Shown: positions 35,789 to 44,546 of the stretch, piece by piece
Layout: every line of letters starts with the position of its first letter
How positions within the stretch are numbered: position 1 is the stretch's first letter
Source of the DNA: Vicingaceae bacterium
GTDB lineage: Bacteria; Bacteroidota; Bacteroidia; Flavobacteriales_E; Vicingaceae
Assembly: GCA_018402765.1 (NCBI GenBank)
Contig: JAGYIE010000003.1
Coordinates: forward strand, 555,766-619,765
Length of the DNA stretch: 64,000 nt
Direction: 5' to 3'
Notes under the pieces: generated by a model
The model's input: only the letters and a program-made list of their open reading frames with translations
Database searches by the model: none
What the model was told of the DNA's origin: nothing
Program-made: the position numbers and the translations under genes

Positions 35789-35850
35789 TTTATTTTTCTA
35801 TTAAGTTATAAATACTCAGTCTTTTTTTTGTTTTGTCGTGTCTTTCTTAA

Positions 35851-35988
35851 ACTTGCCCATCACGGCCTAGGCTATGCGTAGTGCGGGATTTCAAGGCACT
35901 TCACTTTCCGTTTAGCAGTTAGTTTAATTAATGTAATTACTTTCATATCAGCACTTTCGCCCGCATTACGTATAGCCATTGTTGGCAT
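35851..35988. repeat. Cassette-boundary palindrome C
   Basis: GGCTATGCGTAGTGCGGG (35870-35887) pairs with CCCGCATTACGTATAGCC (35960-35977) at 16 of 18 positions; the loop is about 70 bp. Outer bases TTGCCCA and TTGGCAT also face each other. The layout matches palindrome F at 57061-57169. Confidence 0.75.
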
Positions 35989-35999
35989 TTCGTTGTTTT

Positions 36000-37967
36000 T
36001 TATTCTTCTTCAATCGTTTCCTTTTGCAAGAAGCCCAATTTCAATAAATCTTCTTTTTCTATTTCCCAACCTTCAAAGTCAATGTTCCACCGCTCCTCTA
36101 AAAACGAGAGCATTTTTTTACCCCGACTTTCAATTTCTGCTGGTGTCCAATGGTCATAACTGGAAACTTCTATCTCACTATATGCTCCATTGAAAAAACC
36201 AACTTCACTTCCATCTTTATTGGTATGTCTTTTCTTAAAGTCAAAGCACTTGTTTTGAAATTCAGAATTTTTTGATTGTCCGAGTAAAACCAAGTTTCCT
36301 AAAGTATTGAGCAAAATTTTTCTTTCTTTTTTAGAATGCTCATTAAAAACGGAAGTCCAACAGTCGTCTTTTGGTGTTTGAGGATAGATATGCTCAATTG
36401 TATCTTCTTTTTTCCGTTTGTTGAAGTCAGTCCAACTTACCTTTTGGTTTCCGTTGGCTTTTCCTTGTAAGTAAAGTTCATATTCAAAGAGGAAATATCT
36501 CAAGCCGTTCCAAGTGTAAAACCCTTCTCCCTTGTCATATTGGTCTTTTACATAGTTGTCAAATTTTTCAAGGTCAAGCCATCCGTGATAAACGTATTCA
36601 TCTCCTTCACCTGATTCTCCTTGCGTCATCCAATCAATGTTTCCGATTGTTGATTGAATCGTAGTTGAATCTTTGCCAAAATAGTACGAGTTGGCAAGTC
36701 TATAAAAATGACTGTTTTTTGTGTTAGACGGTCTTTGAGAAAGTCGGAAAACAAGGAATATAAAGCGTTCTGCTGATTTGAATAGTGGTAGAAACTCACT
36801 CTCACTACACTTAGTCATTGCTGCCATAAATAGAGGCGGGAAAGCACTCATTCCTAAACGATTCAGTTTTTGAATCCATTCTTTTGTTTCGTCTTGGTAG
36901 TCTGAGAATTGAGCGTTGTACAGGTAAAACCAAGATTTAACACATTTAGATAGACTATCTATGTATTCTTTAATGTCAGTCAGTACGATTTTAACTTTAA
37001 TGACATTTTTAGCTGTGAACTTTTTGTTGAGTAAGAATTTGGCATAAGAAGCTGATTCTTTCCTGTCGTACTTAAAATACGTTATCCAATGGTTACGCAG
37101 GAACTCGTCATCATCCATTGCATTGTCCTTGTTCTTGCCTAAATACTCATAAATGGTTTTCCAAGTCTCATTAATATCTTTTCTTAATCGTGCTCTTGTT
37201 TGATTGTCAACATCTAAAAGTGTCGATAGATAAATCAGCCTGTTCTTTAGTAATTCTAAATTTGACAGAGGTTTTCCCCTGTTATTCATCGTCTCAAAAG
37301 TTACGTAAACATCAAGCTCGTCATCTATTTCGTAAAAGTTGAATTTGAATTTGGCTGTTACCTTCTTGAAAATTTCTTCAAGCTCTTGTTTTTCGAGTTG
37401 TTCTAATTTTTTCTCGAAGAAGTCTTTCGCTGTTTTCAAATTTGAAGTGTACAAAGTCTGTTCTGGGACTTTGTCAGCAGTTGAAGACTCTTGCTGTAAA
37501 ATCTTTGTTTTAAAAAACTCATCACTTGGGTTATCACGTTCATAGCCAAATATGTATGACTTGTAGTTGTCTCCGTATGCTTGGAACAAGAATTTGTTAA
37601 CCCAATATGACTTGTCTTTAAAGTTGATACCTTCGTTATCGGCAAATTGATTAAGTATTTCATTGATTAGAATGATTGAGGTTGTCAGTCTTTGTTGTCC
37701 ATCAATGAGGTAATATGCTCCAAGTTCTCTTTCAAAAAGCCACAAGTCGTCTTGCCATTTCTCAATATTCTCAACGCTTGATTTTGAAACTGGCTCAACA
37801 GTCAGAAGTCCTGTGTAATGGATTTTATCGCCTTTCAGATTGATTAGGTCTTCCCAAAAGTCTTCAAGTTGGTTTGTTTCCCAAGAGTAACCCCTTTGAA
37901 AGTCAGGTATTCTAAAAAATTTCTCGTTAAATATTTCTGTTAACGATTGTAGTTTATTGTCTGCCAT
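36000..37967 (-). CDS. DUF262 / DUF1524 protein (GmrSD-like restriction enzyme)
   Basis: A 655-aa protein with an N-terminal DUF262 domain (FRIPDFQRGYSW at 17-28, IDGQQRLTT near 87) and a C-terminal DUF1524 HNH-type nuclease domain (EHIYPQ near 520, LGNLVLL). The same fusion in GmrSD and related enzymes gives NTP-dependent cleavage of modified (glucosylated hydroxymethylcytosine) phage DNA; here the target is unknown. It is the sole gene of a cassette bounded by palindrome C and by GTTGGCAT/ATGCCAAC flanks. The full length fits a working enzyme. Confidence 0.88.
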   Translation of the reverse strand: MADNKLQSLTEIFNEKFFRIPDFQRGYSWETNQLEDFWEDLINLKGDKIHYTGLLTVEPVSKSSVENIEKWQDDLWLFERELGAYYLIDGQQRLTTSIILINEILNQFADNEGINFKDKSYWVNKFLFQAYGDNYKSYIFGYERDNPSDEFFKTKILQQESSTADKVPEQTLYTSNLKTAKDFFEKKLEQLEKQELEEIFKKVTAKFKFNFYEIDDELDVYVTFETMNNRGKPLSNLELLKNRLIYLSTLLDVDNQTRARLRKDINETWKTIYEYLGKNKDNAMDDDEFLRNHWITYFKYDRKESASYAKFLLNKKFTAKNVIKVKIVLTDIKEYIDSLSKCVKSWFYLYNAQFSDYQDETKEWIQKLNRLGMSAFPPLFMAAMTKCSESEFLPLFKSAERFIFLVFRLSQRPSNTKNSHFYRLANSYYFGKDSTTIQSTIGNIDWMTQGESGEGDEYVYHGWLDLEKFDNYVKDQYDKGEGFYTWNGLRYFLFEYELYLQGKANGNQKVSWTDFNKRKKEDTIEHIYPQTPKDDCWTSVFNEHSKKERKILLNTLGNLVLLGQSKNSEFQNKCFDFKKRHTNKDGSEVGFFNGAYSEIEVSSYDHWTPAEIESRGKKMLSFLEERWNIDFEGWEIEKEDLLKLGFLQKETIEEE

Positions 37968-37986
37968 TTCGGTCTGTTTTCAATGA

Positions 37987-38040
37987 ATGCCAACTCGTAA
38001 ATATCGCCACAAACATATCACTTTTCGCCCAGTTTTGCGT
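37987..38040. repeat. Half palindrome D at the array end
   Basis: ATGCCAAC (37987-37994) is the inverse of GTTGGCAT at 35981-35988 on the other side of the DUF262 gene. CACTTTTCGCCCAGTTTTGC (38019-38038) aligns with the right arms of palindromes C and F, then the similarity stops at an integrase fragment. It is a truncated boundary element. Confidence 0.5.
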
Positions 38041-38185
38041 CCTCCTCACCCATTAATGCATCCAGCGGGCTGCGCAAGCGATCGCTGGGCTGCGTGGTGA
38101 CGTGGGTGTTGTCTTGATGCTCTGATGCCCTAATAACTTTTGAATAAAGCGGATGTCTGTGCCGTTTTCAAGCAAATGAGTGCGT
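38018..38185 (-). pseudogene. C-terminal fragment of a XerD-like tyrosine recombinase
   Basis: On the minus strand [20 protein letters not shown] (from about 38185) followed by SIKTT is the end of a XerD-type catalytic domain. A small deletion removes the residues around the expected IYTHV, shifting frame, and the tail reads [20 protein letters not shown]. The upstream four fifths of the gene are missing. It abuts half palindrome D, so the recombinase may once have stood at the edge of the cassette array. Confidence 0.75.
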
Positions 38186-38541
38186 CCCTTGCCTCTTGCA
38201 ACCAAGTTTTTCATTCGCAGCGGGGGGCAGCTTAGAGAAGGTCTCAAGCTAAGTGCAAAAACCATTGGCTTCTACATAATCGCAGCCCATTCTTTACTAA
38301 TCCTTGGCCCCAGTGGTCAAAAACAGCGCAGAAAGGATGGAATCTCCCCCTATTTTCCGCCTCAAGACCGGAAAAACCGGAGAAAAACCGCGCAAAGAGT
38401 ACCGACTAACAGCCGAAAAAAATGAAAATCCCTGGCTCACACAGGGGATTTTCAGCAGCTTTCAGGTAAATCCAGGGCGGCCTAAGGCGAAAGCATTGGA
38501 AATAGAGGGCGCTCTTACTATACGCCTTAGGCCTACTGGGA
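38186..38541. other. Junction region with two inverted repeats
   Basis: No gene is supported. A hairpin GAAAATCCC / GGGATTTTC (38424-38432, 38445-38453) may be a terminator, and a perfect 11-bp inverted repeat GGCCTAAGGCG / CGCCTTAGGCC (38479-38489, 38523-38533) lies just after the RepA remnant, perhaps a terminator or an element end. Base composition is GC-richer than in the cassettes. Confidence 0.5.
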
Positions 38542-39100
38542 TTATTTCTCCTTCACCAAGCTGTAGAAGCCTGGGAATTGATTGGATTTTTCTATGATAC
38601 GGTACTCGCGCATGTCCTTTATGTAGTCACGGGCGCGGCGTTCTTGTATTTCCATGTGGGCCGCAATCTTTTGCGCGAGTTCGCGTGAAGCCATTGACCG
38701 CAGTTCGCCGTAGATTTCCTGCGCGAGGGCTCTAATGTCTATGGACTTGTGCTTGGCGTTTTCCTTCGGGCCTTTTTCACCCAGAAAGACATGACGTCCT
38801 TCCTCTTTACTCCAACCAAATTCCATAATCGGTACATCGAGCGGACTGCCATCTCTTACTTTGAGTGCTTTAATCAAGGAGCTGTCAGTGCTGTCGTCTT
38901 TTTCAATTAGTAAAATACCCGCTGCCTTGCGCTGCACTTCACTACCTAGGTGGCCCCGCAGTTTAAGTCCCGAGGGCGCCATGTGCAATACACAAACCAC
39001 TACCGTGTTGTAAATAGCCGCCATGCGAATGAGCTCTTCGATTAAAGCCACCGAGCCTTCTTCTTCATTGACTCCGGGCAGCAAAACGGCGTTGCTTGCC
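38542..39100 (-). pseudogene. RepA-like helicase, N-terminal half deleted
   Basis: About 180 residues remain of a RecA-fold RepA/AAA ATPase found on Bacteroidota mobilizable elements: NEEEGSVALIEELIRMAAIY, VVCVLHMAPSGLKLRGHLGS (sensor and DNA-binding loop), then a C-terminal winged-helix-like region. The Walker A and B parts are gone. The join to the HTH gene at about 39065-39110 is out of frame, indicating one deletion that removed the end of that gene and the start of this one. Confidence 0.7.
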
Positions 39101-39316
39101 CACCATGTTATAGGCCAGCAAGCCTTCATCCATGTACCGGTAAAGAGTCATGCGACTAACATTCAGATACAAACAAGCTTCTGCTGTGCTCAGTAGTCTT
39201 TCTTTGGGCCGAGGAACCGCCAAGCGGGTTTCCAGTTCTCGTAATTTTCGCTCCAGGCCATCGACCTTCTTTTTGAGCTTTGACAGCTCCTCAGTTGAAT
39301 TATTTGTGTACTGCAT
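39065..39316 (-). CDS. Excisionase-like HTH protein, C-terminus altered by deletion
   Basis: An 83-aa frame (ATG at 39316; TTG at 39340 less likely). A coiled coil (residues 5-35) is followed by a HTH_17-type domain LLSTAEACLYLNVSRMTLYR and YMDEGLLAYNMVGKQRRF. The last residues AARSQ come from the RepA gene read in another frame, so the original C-terminus is lost. It lies between the RteC-like and RepA genes as in Bacteroidota mobilizable elements. Confidence 0.65.
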   Translation of the reverse strand: MQYTNNSTEELSKLKKKVDGLERKLRELETRLAVPRPKERLLSTAEACLYLNVSRMTLYRYMDEGLLAYNMVGKQRRFAARSQ

Positions 39317-39342
39317 AGACTTACGTTTTTGACGATGCAAGA

Positions 39343-40233
39343 CTACCCAGACCCTGAAACTTCGGTTTTATAGTATAAGCTAGGTACAATGAAAGAATAA
39401 TACTTTTTATCCTCACAATAAAACAGGTAATGGCTGTGTAATTCAAGTGTGTATGAGGTTTCTGGCTTTTTGCGTCGCTTTAGTGCGCTGATGGACCGAT
39501 TGGTGTGTTTTAAAGGCTTATTTAAAAACCTTGAGAACAGTTCAATTAGATCCTTTTGACGCACCGAGCCTTTGGCAAGCGAGATGGCTTGACTTCGGTG
39601 GAGGGCCACCACCAGTTCCAACAGATCCGAGCTTGACCGGTTCCACACCAAAGGAGATTGAGGGCTCTGGTCCTGAAACATGTCTACCTGACCATTAGAG
39701 GCAGCATGCCGCCAAGTGCTAAGGCTGGGTTTCCCGATCGGCTGAACCTTAGCTGATGTGGTGGTTGTGCGCAGAAATGCAGTTCTATGCTTGAGCAGCG
39801 CCTTAGTACGCTCTAATAGCCTATGTTGGATATTTAGGTATCGTAGTATGGAACGTTGTACGATGCTATCTGAAATTTTTTCTTTTTGGTGCTTGATTTG
39901 AAAATGCAGCTTAAGAAACCAATCCTCAGGTGACTTTTTTGGGAAGTAGCGTTTCTGTTGTGAAATAACCTCGTGCACAAGGAGGTCTATGTCTTGGACA
40001 ACCACTTCCCTGAATTTCACTTCAGTGAGCCGCCGATCTATTTGCTCCTTCATCCCCTGCAATAAGGACTCACCATGATGGTCATATTCTATCAAACTAG
40101 TGTGACCATTGAAACTTAAATCGAGTACTTCCTGGAATTCGAAGAGGTCCAATGCTACATGCCCGGTATTTCTGCCAAGCTTTACTTCTGCCTTGGATAC
40201 TTCTTCCAAGATCGATTCAAGAGAGTTTACCAT
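39343..40233 (-). CDS. RteC-like regulator
   Basis: A 296-aa protein whose C-terminal third (about 195-275; SSSDLLELVVALHRSQAISL, KDLIELFSRFLNKPL, then a Lys/Arg-rich helix) resembles the RteC domain. RteC of CTnDOT activates excision genes by binding upstream DNA. It is the first gene of a minus-strand unit with the HTH and RepA genes. A 17-bp perfect inverted repeat lies 88 bp upstream. Confidence 0.65.
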   Translation of the reverse strand: MVNSLESILEEVSKAEVKLGRNTGHVALDLFEFQEVLDLSFNGHTSLIEYDHHGESLLQGMKEQIDRRLTEVKFREVVVQDIDLLVHEVISQQKRYFPKKSPEDWFLKLHFQIKHQKEKISDSIVQRSILRYLNIQHRLLERTKALLKHRTAFLRTTTTSAKVQPIGKPSLSTWRHAASNGQVDMFQDQSPQSPLVWNRSSSDLLELVVALHRSQAISLAKGSVRQKDLIELFSRFLNKPLKHTNRSISALKRRKKPETSYTLELHSHYLFYCEDKKYYSFIVPSLYYKTEVSGSG

Positions 40234-40320
40234 ATCTGTTGCGCTTTAAGATTACAAGCTGCGATAAACTCCGCATGGCAAGTACTCTAGTGAGCAAGGC
40301 AATCTGGCAGAAACCCACCC

Positions 40321-40367
40321 TTGGCAATGTGGCAATGATATATATATATACATTGCCACATTGCCAA
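40321..40367. promoter_or_regulatory. Perfect 17-bp inverted repeat around an AT tract
   Basis: TTGGCAATGTGGCAATG (40321-40337) and its exact reverse complement (40351-40367) enclose a 13-bp ATATAT tract. Each arm contains two GGCAATG units. It lies upstream of the RteC-like gene and may be an operator, or a hairpin/origin element. Confidence 0.65.
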
Positions 40368-40809
40368 TTGGGTTATGGGTTTGGATAATTCCATTTCAAC
40401 TGTTTGATATTCAATATTTTACGTCATTAAATCCTCACCAATAAACCATTGCCAAAAGGGGCACTTATGGCAATTTCCCAAAAGCCCTTTGAATGCACCT
40501 CCCAACGGAGCCATTGAGCACTATCAATCAGAGCTTTAAGCATCTTACGTTAATTGCTCGGGAGAATGCCGATTTGGTAAATCCAGGCTTGAAACCCCAC
40601 CTTTCAGCATTGTCCAACAATGCCTAACCATAAAAAATTCTATTTGTCAAATTTTTGACTCTATATGTCTGAAAATGTGAATTGAGCAGCCTCGAGTTAC
40701 AGTTAATAAAACAAGTTTTTCACAAAACTTGAAGTGCACGTATTAAATACCTATGTTTGGAAAAAACTATGAATGATGAGAGAATTAGTCACTGAAAAAA
40801 TCTTGAACC
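40368..40809. other. Intergenic region between mobile remnant and DUF2130 gene
   Basis: No gene is supported in these 440 bp. Degenerate ATTGCC/GGCAAT motifs related to the inverted repeat occur near 40443-40475, and AT content rises toward 40700. The right edge of the mobile remnant probably lies here, but no boundary repeat was found. Confidence 0.5.
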
Positions 40810-42078
40810 ATGAGTAAGTTGACTTGTCCAAATTGTAATGAAGTTTTTGAAGTAGATGAGCAGGGTTATTCGAAATTGGTCTCGCAGGTAAGAGATCAGC
40901 AGTTTGAAAAAGAGTTGAAACGCCATGAGCAAGCCATGGAGTCTGATAAGGCGACAGCGGTGGAACGTGCGGTGAATGAAGTCAAAGAAAACTTGTCTAA
41001 GCAGATTCAGTCCAAGCAGCTTGAGCTCACAATGATGGAGAGCAGTCAGAAAAACAAGATTCTCGAAGTGAGTAATGGTTTTGAAAAGAAGATTCAAGAG
41101 CTCGAATCAAAGCTAAATGCCGCGGATACTCAGAAGGAATTGGACCTAGCCAAAGCTTTAAAGGTTGTTGAGGATGAGAAGAACAGGCTCCGGGCTGAGC
41201 TTGAAAAAGCAGAATTAGCAAAGGAGTTGGAGAAGCAATCCATCGAGGACAGTTACAAGACTAAGCTATTAGCAAAGGATGATTTGCTTCGCATGAAAGA
41301 TGAAGAGGTGCAGCGCTACAAAGATTTCAAGCAAAGCCAGTCTACTAAAATGATCGGCGAAAGTTTGGAGCAGCATTGTGAAAACGAATTCAACAAACTT
41401 CGCGCTACCGCATTCCCAACAGCAATTTTCGAAAAGGATAATGACGCTAGTTCAGGAAGTAAGGGCGATTTCATTTTCCGTGAGTTTGATCAGAACAAGA
41501 TAGAGATCGTATCGATCATGTTCGAGATGAAAAACGAAGTAGATACGACAGCAACAAAAAAGAAGAACAATGATTTCTTTAAGGAATTGGACAAAGATCG
41601 TAATCAGAAAGGTTGCGAATATGCTGTGCTAGTGAGTATGCTCGAAAGTGATAATGATTATTACAATCAGGGTATCGTAGACGTTTCGCACCGCTATCCT
41701 AAAATGTATGTCATCCGTCCCCAATTCTTCATTGCCCTCATCTCGCTCTTACGCAACTCCGCTCTCAATGCCCTAAAATACAAGCAGGACCTAGAAAAGG
41801 AGCGCTCCAAAAACACCGACATCACCAACTTCGAGTCTGAAATGGAAGCTTTCAAACAGGCCTTTGGCGAAAACTACGAGCGCGCCAATCGCAAATTCAA
41901 TGACGCCATCAGTCAAATCGACAGAACCATCAATAGCCTCCAGAAAGTGAAAGAAAACCTCATGTCTTCTGACCGCCAGCTTCGCCTAGCAAACGACAAG
42001 GCCGACGGTTTGACGATAAAGAGGCTCACCAAGAACAGTCCTTCTCTTAGAGATAAGTTCAAGGAATTGGGGGAATAG
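40810..42078 (+). CDS. DUF2130 protein (coiled coil plus nuclease-like domain)
   Basis: A 422-aa protein. The N-terminus has a CPNCNEVFEVDE zinc-knuckle-like start, a long Glu/Lys coiled coil fills about 20-180, and the DUF2130 domain follows with GESLEQHCENEFNKLR, SSGSKGDFIFRE (near 217) and EMKNEVDTT (near 240), a D...ExK-like spacing. DUF2130 is of unknown function; a nuclease role is inferred from these residues. The DUF2779 gene begins 147 bp downstream. Confidence 0.8.
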   Translation: MSKLTCPNCNEVFEVDEQGYSKLVSQVRDQQFEKELKRHEQAMESDKATAVERAVNEVKENLSKQIQSKQLELTMMESSQKNKILEVSNGFEKKIQELESKLNAADTQKELDLAKALKVVEDEKNRLRAELEKAELAKELEKQSIEDSYKTKLLAKDDLLRMKDEEVQRYKDFKQSQSTKMIGESLEQHCENEFNKLRATAFPTAIFEKDNDASSGSKGDFIFREFDQNKIEIVSIMFEMKNEVDTTATKKKNNDFFKELDKDRNQKGCEYAVLVSMLESDNDYYNQGIVDVSHRYPKMYVIRPQFFIALISLLRNSALNALKYKQDLEKERSKNTDITNFESEMEAFKQAFGENYERANRKFNDAISQIDRTINSLQKVKENLMSSDRQLRLANDKADGLTIKRLTKNSPSLRDKFKELGE

Positions 42079-42202
42079 CTGATATGAAAGAAGTCGACAA
42101 TAAATTTCAGCAAGGGCACCTTATGTTATTGTAAGTGAGCTGTTTTCTCCGTTGATGTCAGCTCTTGTAGGTGTAAATATTTTTTTAACTACCCAGCTTT
42201 TT

Positions 42203-42210
42203 TATATTTG
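42203..42210 (+). promoter_or_regulatory. -7 element before the DUF2779 gene
   Basis: TATATTTG fits TAnnTTTG and ends 15 bp before the ATG at 42226. It includes the TTG that would otherwise be read as a start, which argues for the later ATG and for a very short leader. Confidence 0.6.
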
Positions 42211-42225
42211 TACAAACCAAATCCA

Positions 42226-44178
42226 ATGCTATCAAAATCTCTGTTTCGATTAGGTCTATCATGTCCTAACAAGATTTATTTCAAAAACAACAAGGCCTAT
42301 CATAACGCAAGTGTAGACGATCCATTTCTTGAAGCGCTTGCTTCTGGTGGATTTCAAATAGAAGAATACGCCCGTCGTCATTATCCTGAAGGTGAGTTCA
42401 TCGAGGCAGATTACACAGAACGAGAAAAAGCAATAGCCCTTACCCAAGAGGCGCTCCAAAGAGATGGTGTTTTTTTCGAGGCTGCTTTTGCAGCCAATGG
42501 CTTATTTGCGCTTACGGACATTGTTGAGAAGCGAGGTAACGTTCTGAAAATGATAGAGGTGAAGTCAAAATCATTCGATCCAGAAAAACGCGAATTCTTG
42601 AACAAGCCCGGGAATCAATGTCTGTCTGGATGGAAAGACTATTTGTTTGACTTGGCATTTCAAACCGAGGTTGCTTCCCGAAACTATCCTGATTTCCAGA
42701 TTGAGTCCTACTTGTTTTTAGTGGACAAAACGAAGAGCGCAACAGTTACTGGATTATCTCAAATGATACGACTTCCTAAAAAAGGAGGGGATGTGCGAAA
42801 AGATGTAGTAGTAGCCTTCGATAGTCTGAATGAAACTGGCGTCTCTTTGATGCATTTGGAGAACATGACGGATATAATTGAAGGCATACGTGCTGAAAAC
42901 ATCGCATATAGTAATGTTCAAAAGCGGGGATTTCAGCAATTGATCAAGGATTTTTCGAAAATCTACAAAGAAAAGTCTTACCCAAATTACCCTACTGAGC
43001 CCTCTGTCTGTAAAAAGTGTGAATTCAAAACGAACAGCCTGGTTGATGAACCTGGAAAGAAATCGGGATTTGCAAAATGCTTTATACAGCAGCATGGATT
43101 AGTAGACTCAGATTTTAGTAAGACCTTCTCCTTTAGCCTTCATGCTGGCCGTGTTCCATCAAGTGCTCCTGTTTTCATGGAACAGCTCTCTGCTGATGAT
43201 GTCAAAGCAGAATCTGTTATACCTGAGCGAATGGAGCAGAAGCATCGAAGATGGGTACAGCTTGATAAAGAGATTAAAAAAGATACCACACCATTTTTAA
43301 TGAAGGACGAACTGCGTGAAGAATTCGCAAGTCACGTTTATCCTCTTCATTTCATAGATTTTGAGTCAGGTTTAGGTCCTCTGCCTCCATTAAAAGGGAT
43401 ACGTCCTTACCAGCATATTCCCTTCCAATTTTCGCATCACATTCTTCATAGTGATGGACGCGTGGAGCATAAAACCCAGGTAATTCTTGCAGATGTAGGA
43501 CAATTTCCGAACTATGACTTTGTCCGTGAACTTAAGAAAAGTGTTGGTATAACAGGAACCATCTTCCGCTACCACAACTATGAGAACACGGTTTTAAAAA
43601 TGGTACGTGACCAATTATCTCATAGCACCGAGCCCGATAAAGCTGAGCTCATCGAATTCATAAACTCGATAACCCGAGACAGTAAACCTGCCCGGAAAGG
43701 GGAAAGAGACATGGTAGATTTGCAAAAGATGATCTACGAGTTCTATTACGATCCAATAACAAAAGGAGGAAACTCCATTAAGGACTACCTACCTGCGCTA
43801 TTGAATTCCTCGAAATTCCTTCAGGATAAGTATTCCCAACCTATCAAGAACGTAGCCGTATCCAGTATCAACGATGCAGACGGAAACAGAGTTTGGGTAG
43901 AATTTGAGAACGGAACCGTAAAGGACCCCTACAAGAATCTAACACCAATTTTTCCAGAAGGAACGACAACCGATGATTTCTCCGGACTTGTTGATCTTGA
44001 TGACGTGAAAAATGGGGGAGCAGCCTTAGTGGCCTATGCCTATCTACAGTACGTTGACATCACTGAGGATGAACGCAAGGCAATCATCGAAGCATTATAT
44101 CGCTATTGCGAATTAGATACCCTAGCAATGGTGATGATTTACGAAGGGTTGAGGGAAATTTGTGTTACGCCCCCCTAA
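42226..44178 (+). CDS. DUF2779 protein (Cas4-like PD-(D/E)XK nuclease family)
   Basis: A 650-aa protein. The N-terminal part carries a Cas4/RecB-type signature: EALASGGFQIEEYARRHYPE, an ALTDIVEKR metal-binding Asp and EVKSKSF near 112, and cysteines CKKCEFK near 263 that may bind an Fe-S cluster or zinc with C286. The C-terminal DUF2779 domain begins HFIDFESGLGPLPPLKG near 378, an exonuclease-like pattern, with YHNYEN and DL...Y motifs later. The final codons and stop (VTPP) are provided by the end of the IS3-type element, so a few native residues may be lost. Confidence 0.8.
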   Translation: MLSKSLFRLGLSCPNKIYFKNNKAYHNASVDDPFLEALASGGFQIEEYARRHYPEGEFIEADYTEREKAIALTQEALQRDGVFFEAAFAANGLFALTDIVEKRGNVLKMIEVKSKSFDPEKREFLNKPGNQCLSGWKDYLFDLAFQTEVASRNYPDFQIESYLFLVDKTKSATVTGLSQMIRLPKKGGDVRKDVVVAFDSLNETGVSLMHLENMTDIIEGIRAENIAYSNVQKRGFQQLIKDFSKIYKEKSYPNYPTEPSVCKKCEFKTNSLVDEPGKKSGFAKCFIQQHGLVDSDFSKTFSFSLHAGRVPSSAPVFMEQLSADDVKAESVIPERMEQKHRRWVQLDKEIKKDTTPFLMKDELREEFASHVYPLHFIDFESGLGPLPPLKGIRPYQHIPFQFSHHILHSDGRVEHKTQVILADVGQFPNYDFVRELKKSVGITGTIFRYHNYENTVLKMVRDQLSHSTEPDKAELIEFINSITRDSKPARKGERDMVDLQKMIYEFYYDPITKGGNSIKDYLPALLNSSKFLQDKYSQPIKNVAVSSINDADGNRVWVEFENGTVKDPYKNLTPIFPEGTTTDDFSGLVDLDDVKNGGAALVAYAYLQYVDITEDERKAIIEALYRYCELDTLAMVMIYEGLREICVTPP

Positions 44179-44213
44179 ATCATCGGACACGATTATGAAA
44201 AAAATTCGTAATT

Positions 44214-44546
44214 ATGACCGTGAAAAAGACTAACAAAGGAACTTAGAAGTTCACCAAAGAGGAAAAGCTGGCTATTTTGAGAGAGGCCCGCGAGACCAGT
44301 GTTTAGTCTACACGGGAGAAGTACGCCATCTATCCAGCGACCTACTACTACTGGAAAAAGAAATTCGACCATCAAGGCTCAGATGGTTTGGATCACAGCT
44401 CAGTGAAGGAAAGATTGAAGCAGCTCAAAGAGCTCGAGAAGGAGAACCGTATGCTCAAAGATCTTCTTGCGCAGGAAAAGCTAAAAAATGCTTTGAGAAA
44501 CGACCTGCTAAAAAAAAAGCATCCAAACCTGAGAAAGTTGCTTTAG
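44214..44546 (+). pseudogene. IS3-type OrfA with two in-frame TAG codons
   Basis: The 111-codon frame reads KFTKEEKLAILREARE, YAIYPATYYYWKKKFD and a leucine-zipper-like LKQLKELEKENRMLKDLLAQ, a typical IS3 OrfA, but has TAG at 44244-44246 and again before STREKYAIYP. A run of nine A residues at about 44510 is the likely site of -1 frameshifting into OrfB. Confidence 0.75.

Noticed and set aside
38180..38597. Plus-strand frames over the junction region
   Set aside because: They overlap the integrase fragment and RepA remnant on the other strand and show no protein features.
42259..43575. Several minus-strand frames within the DUF2779 gene
   Set aside because: Shadows of a long, clearly coding plus-strand gene.
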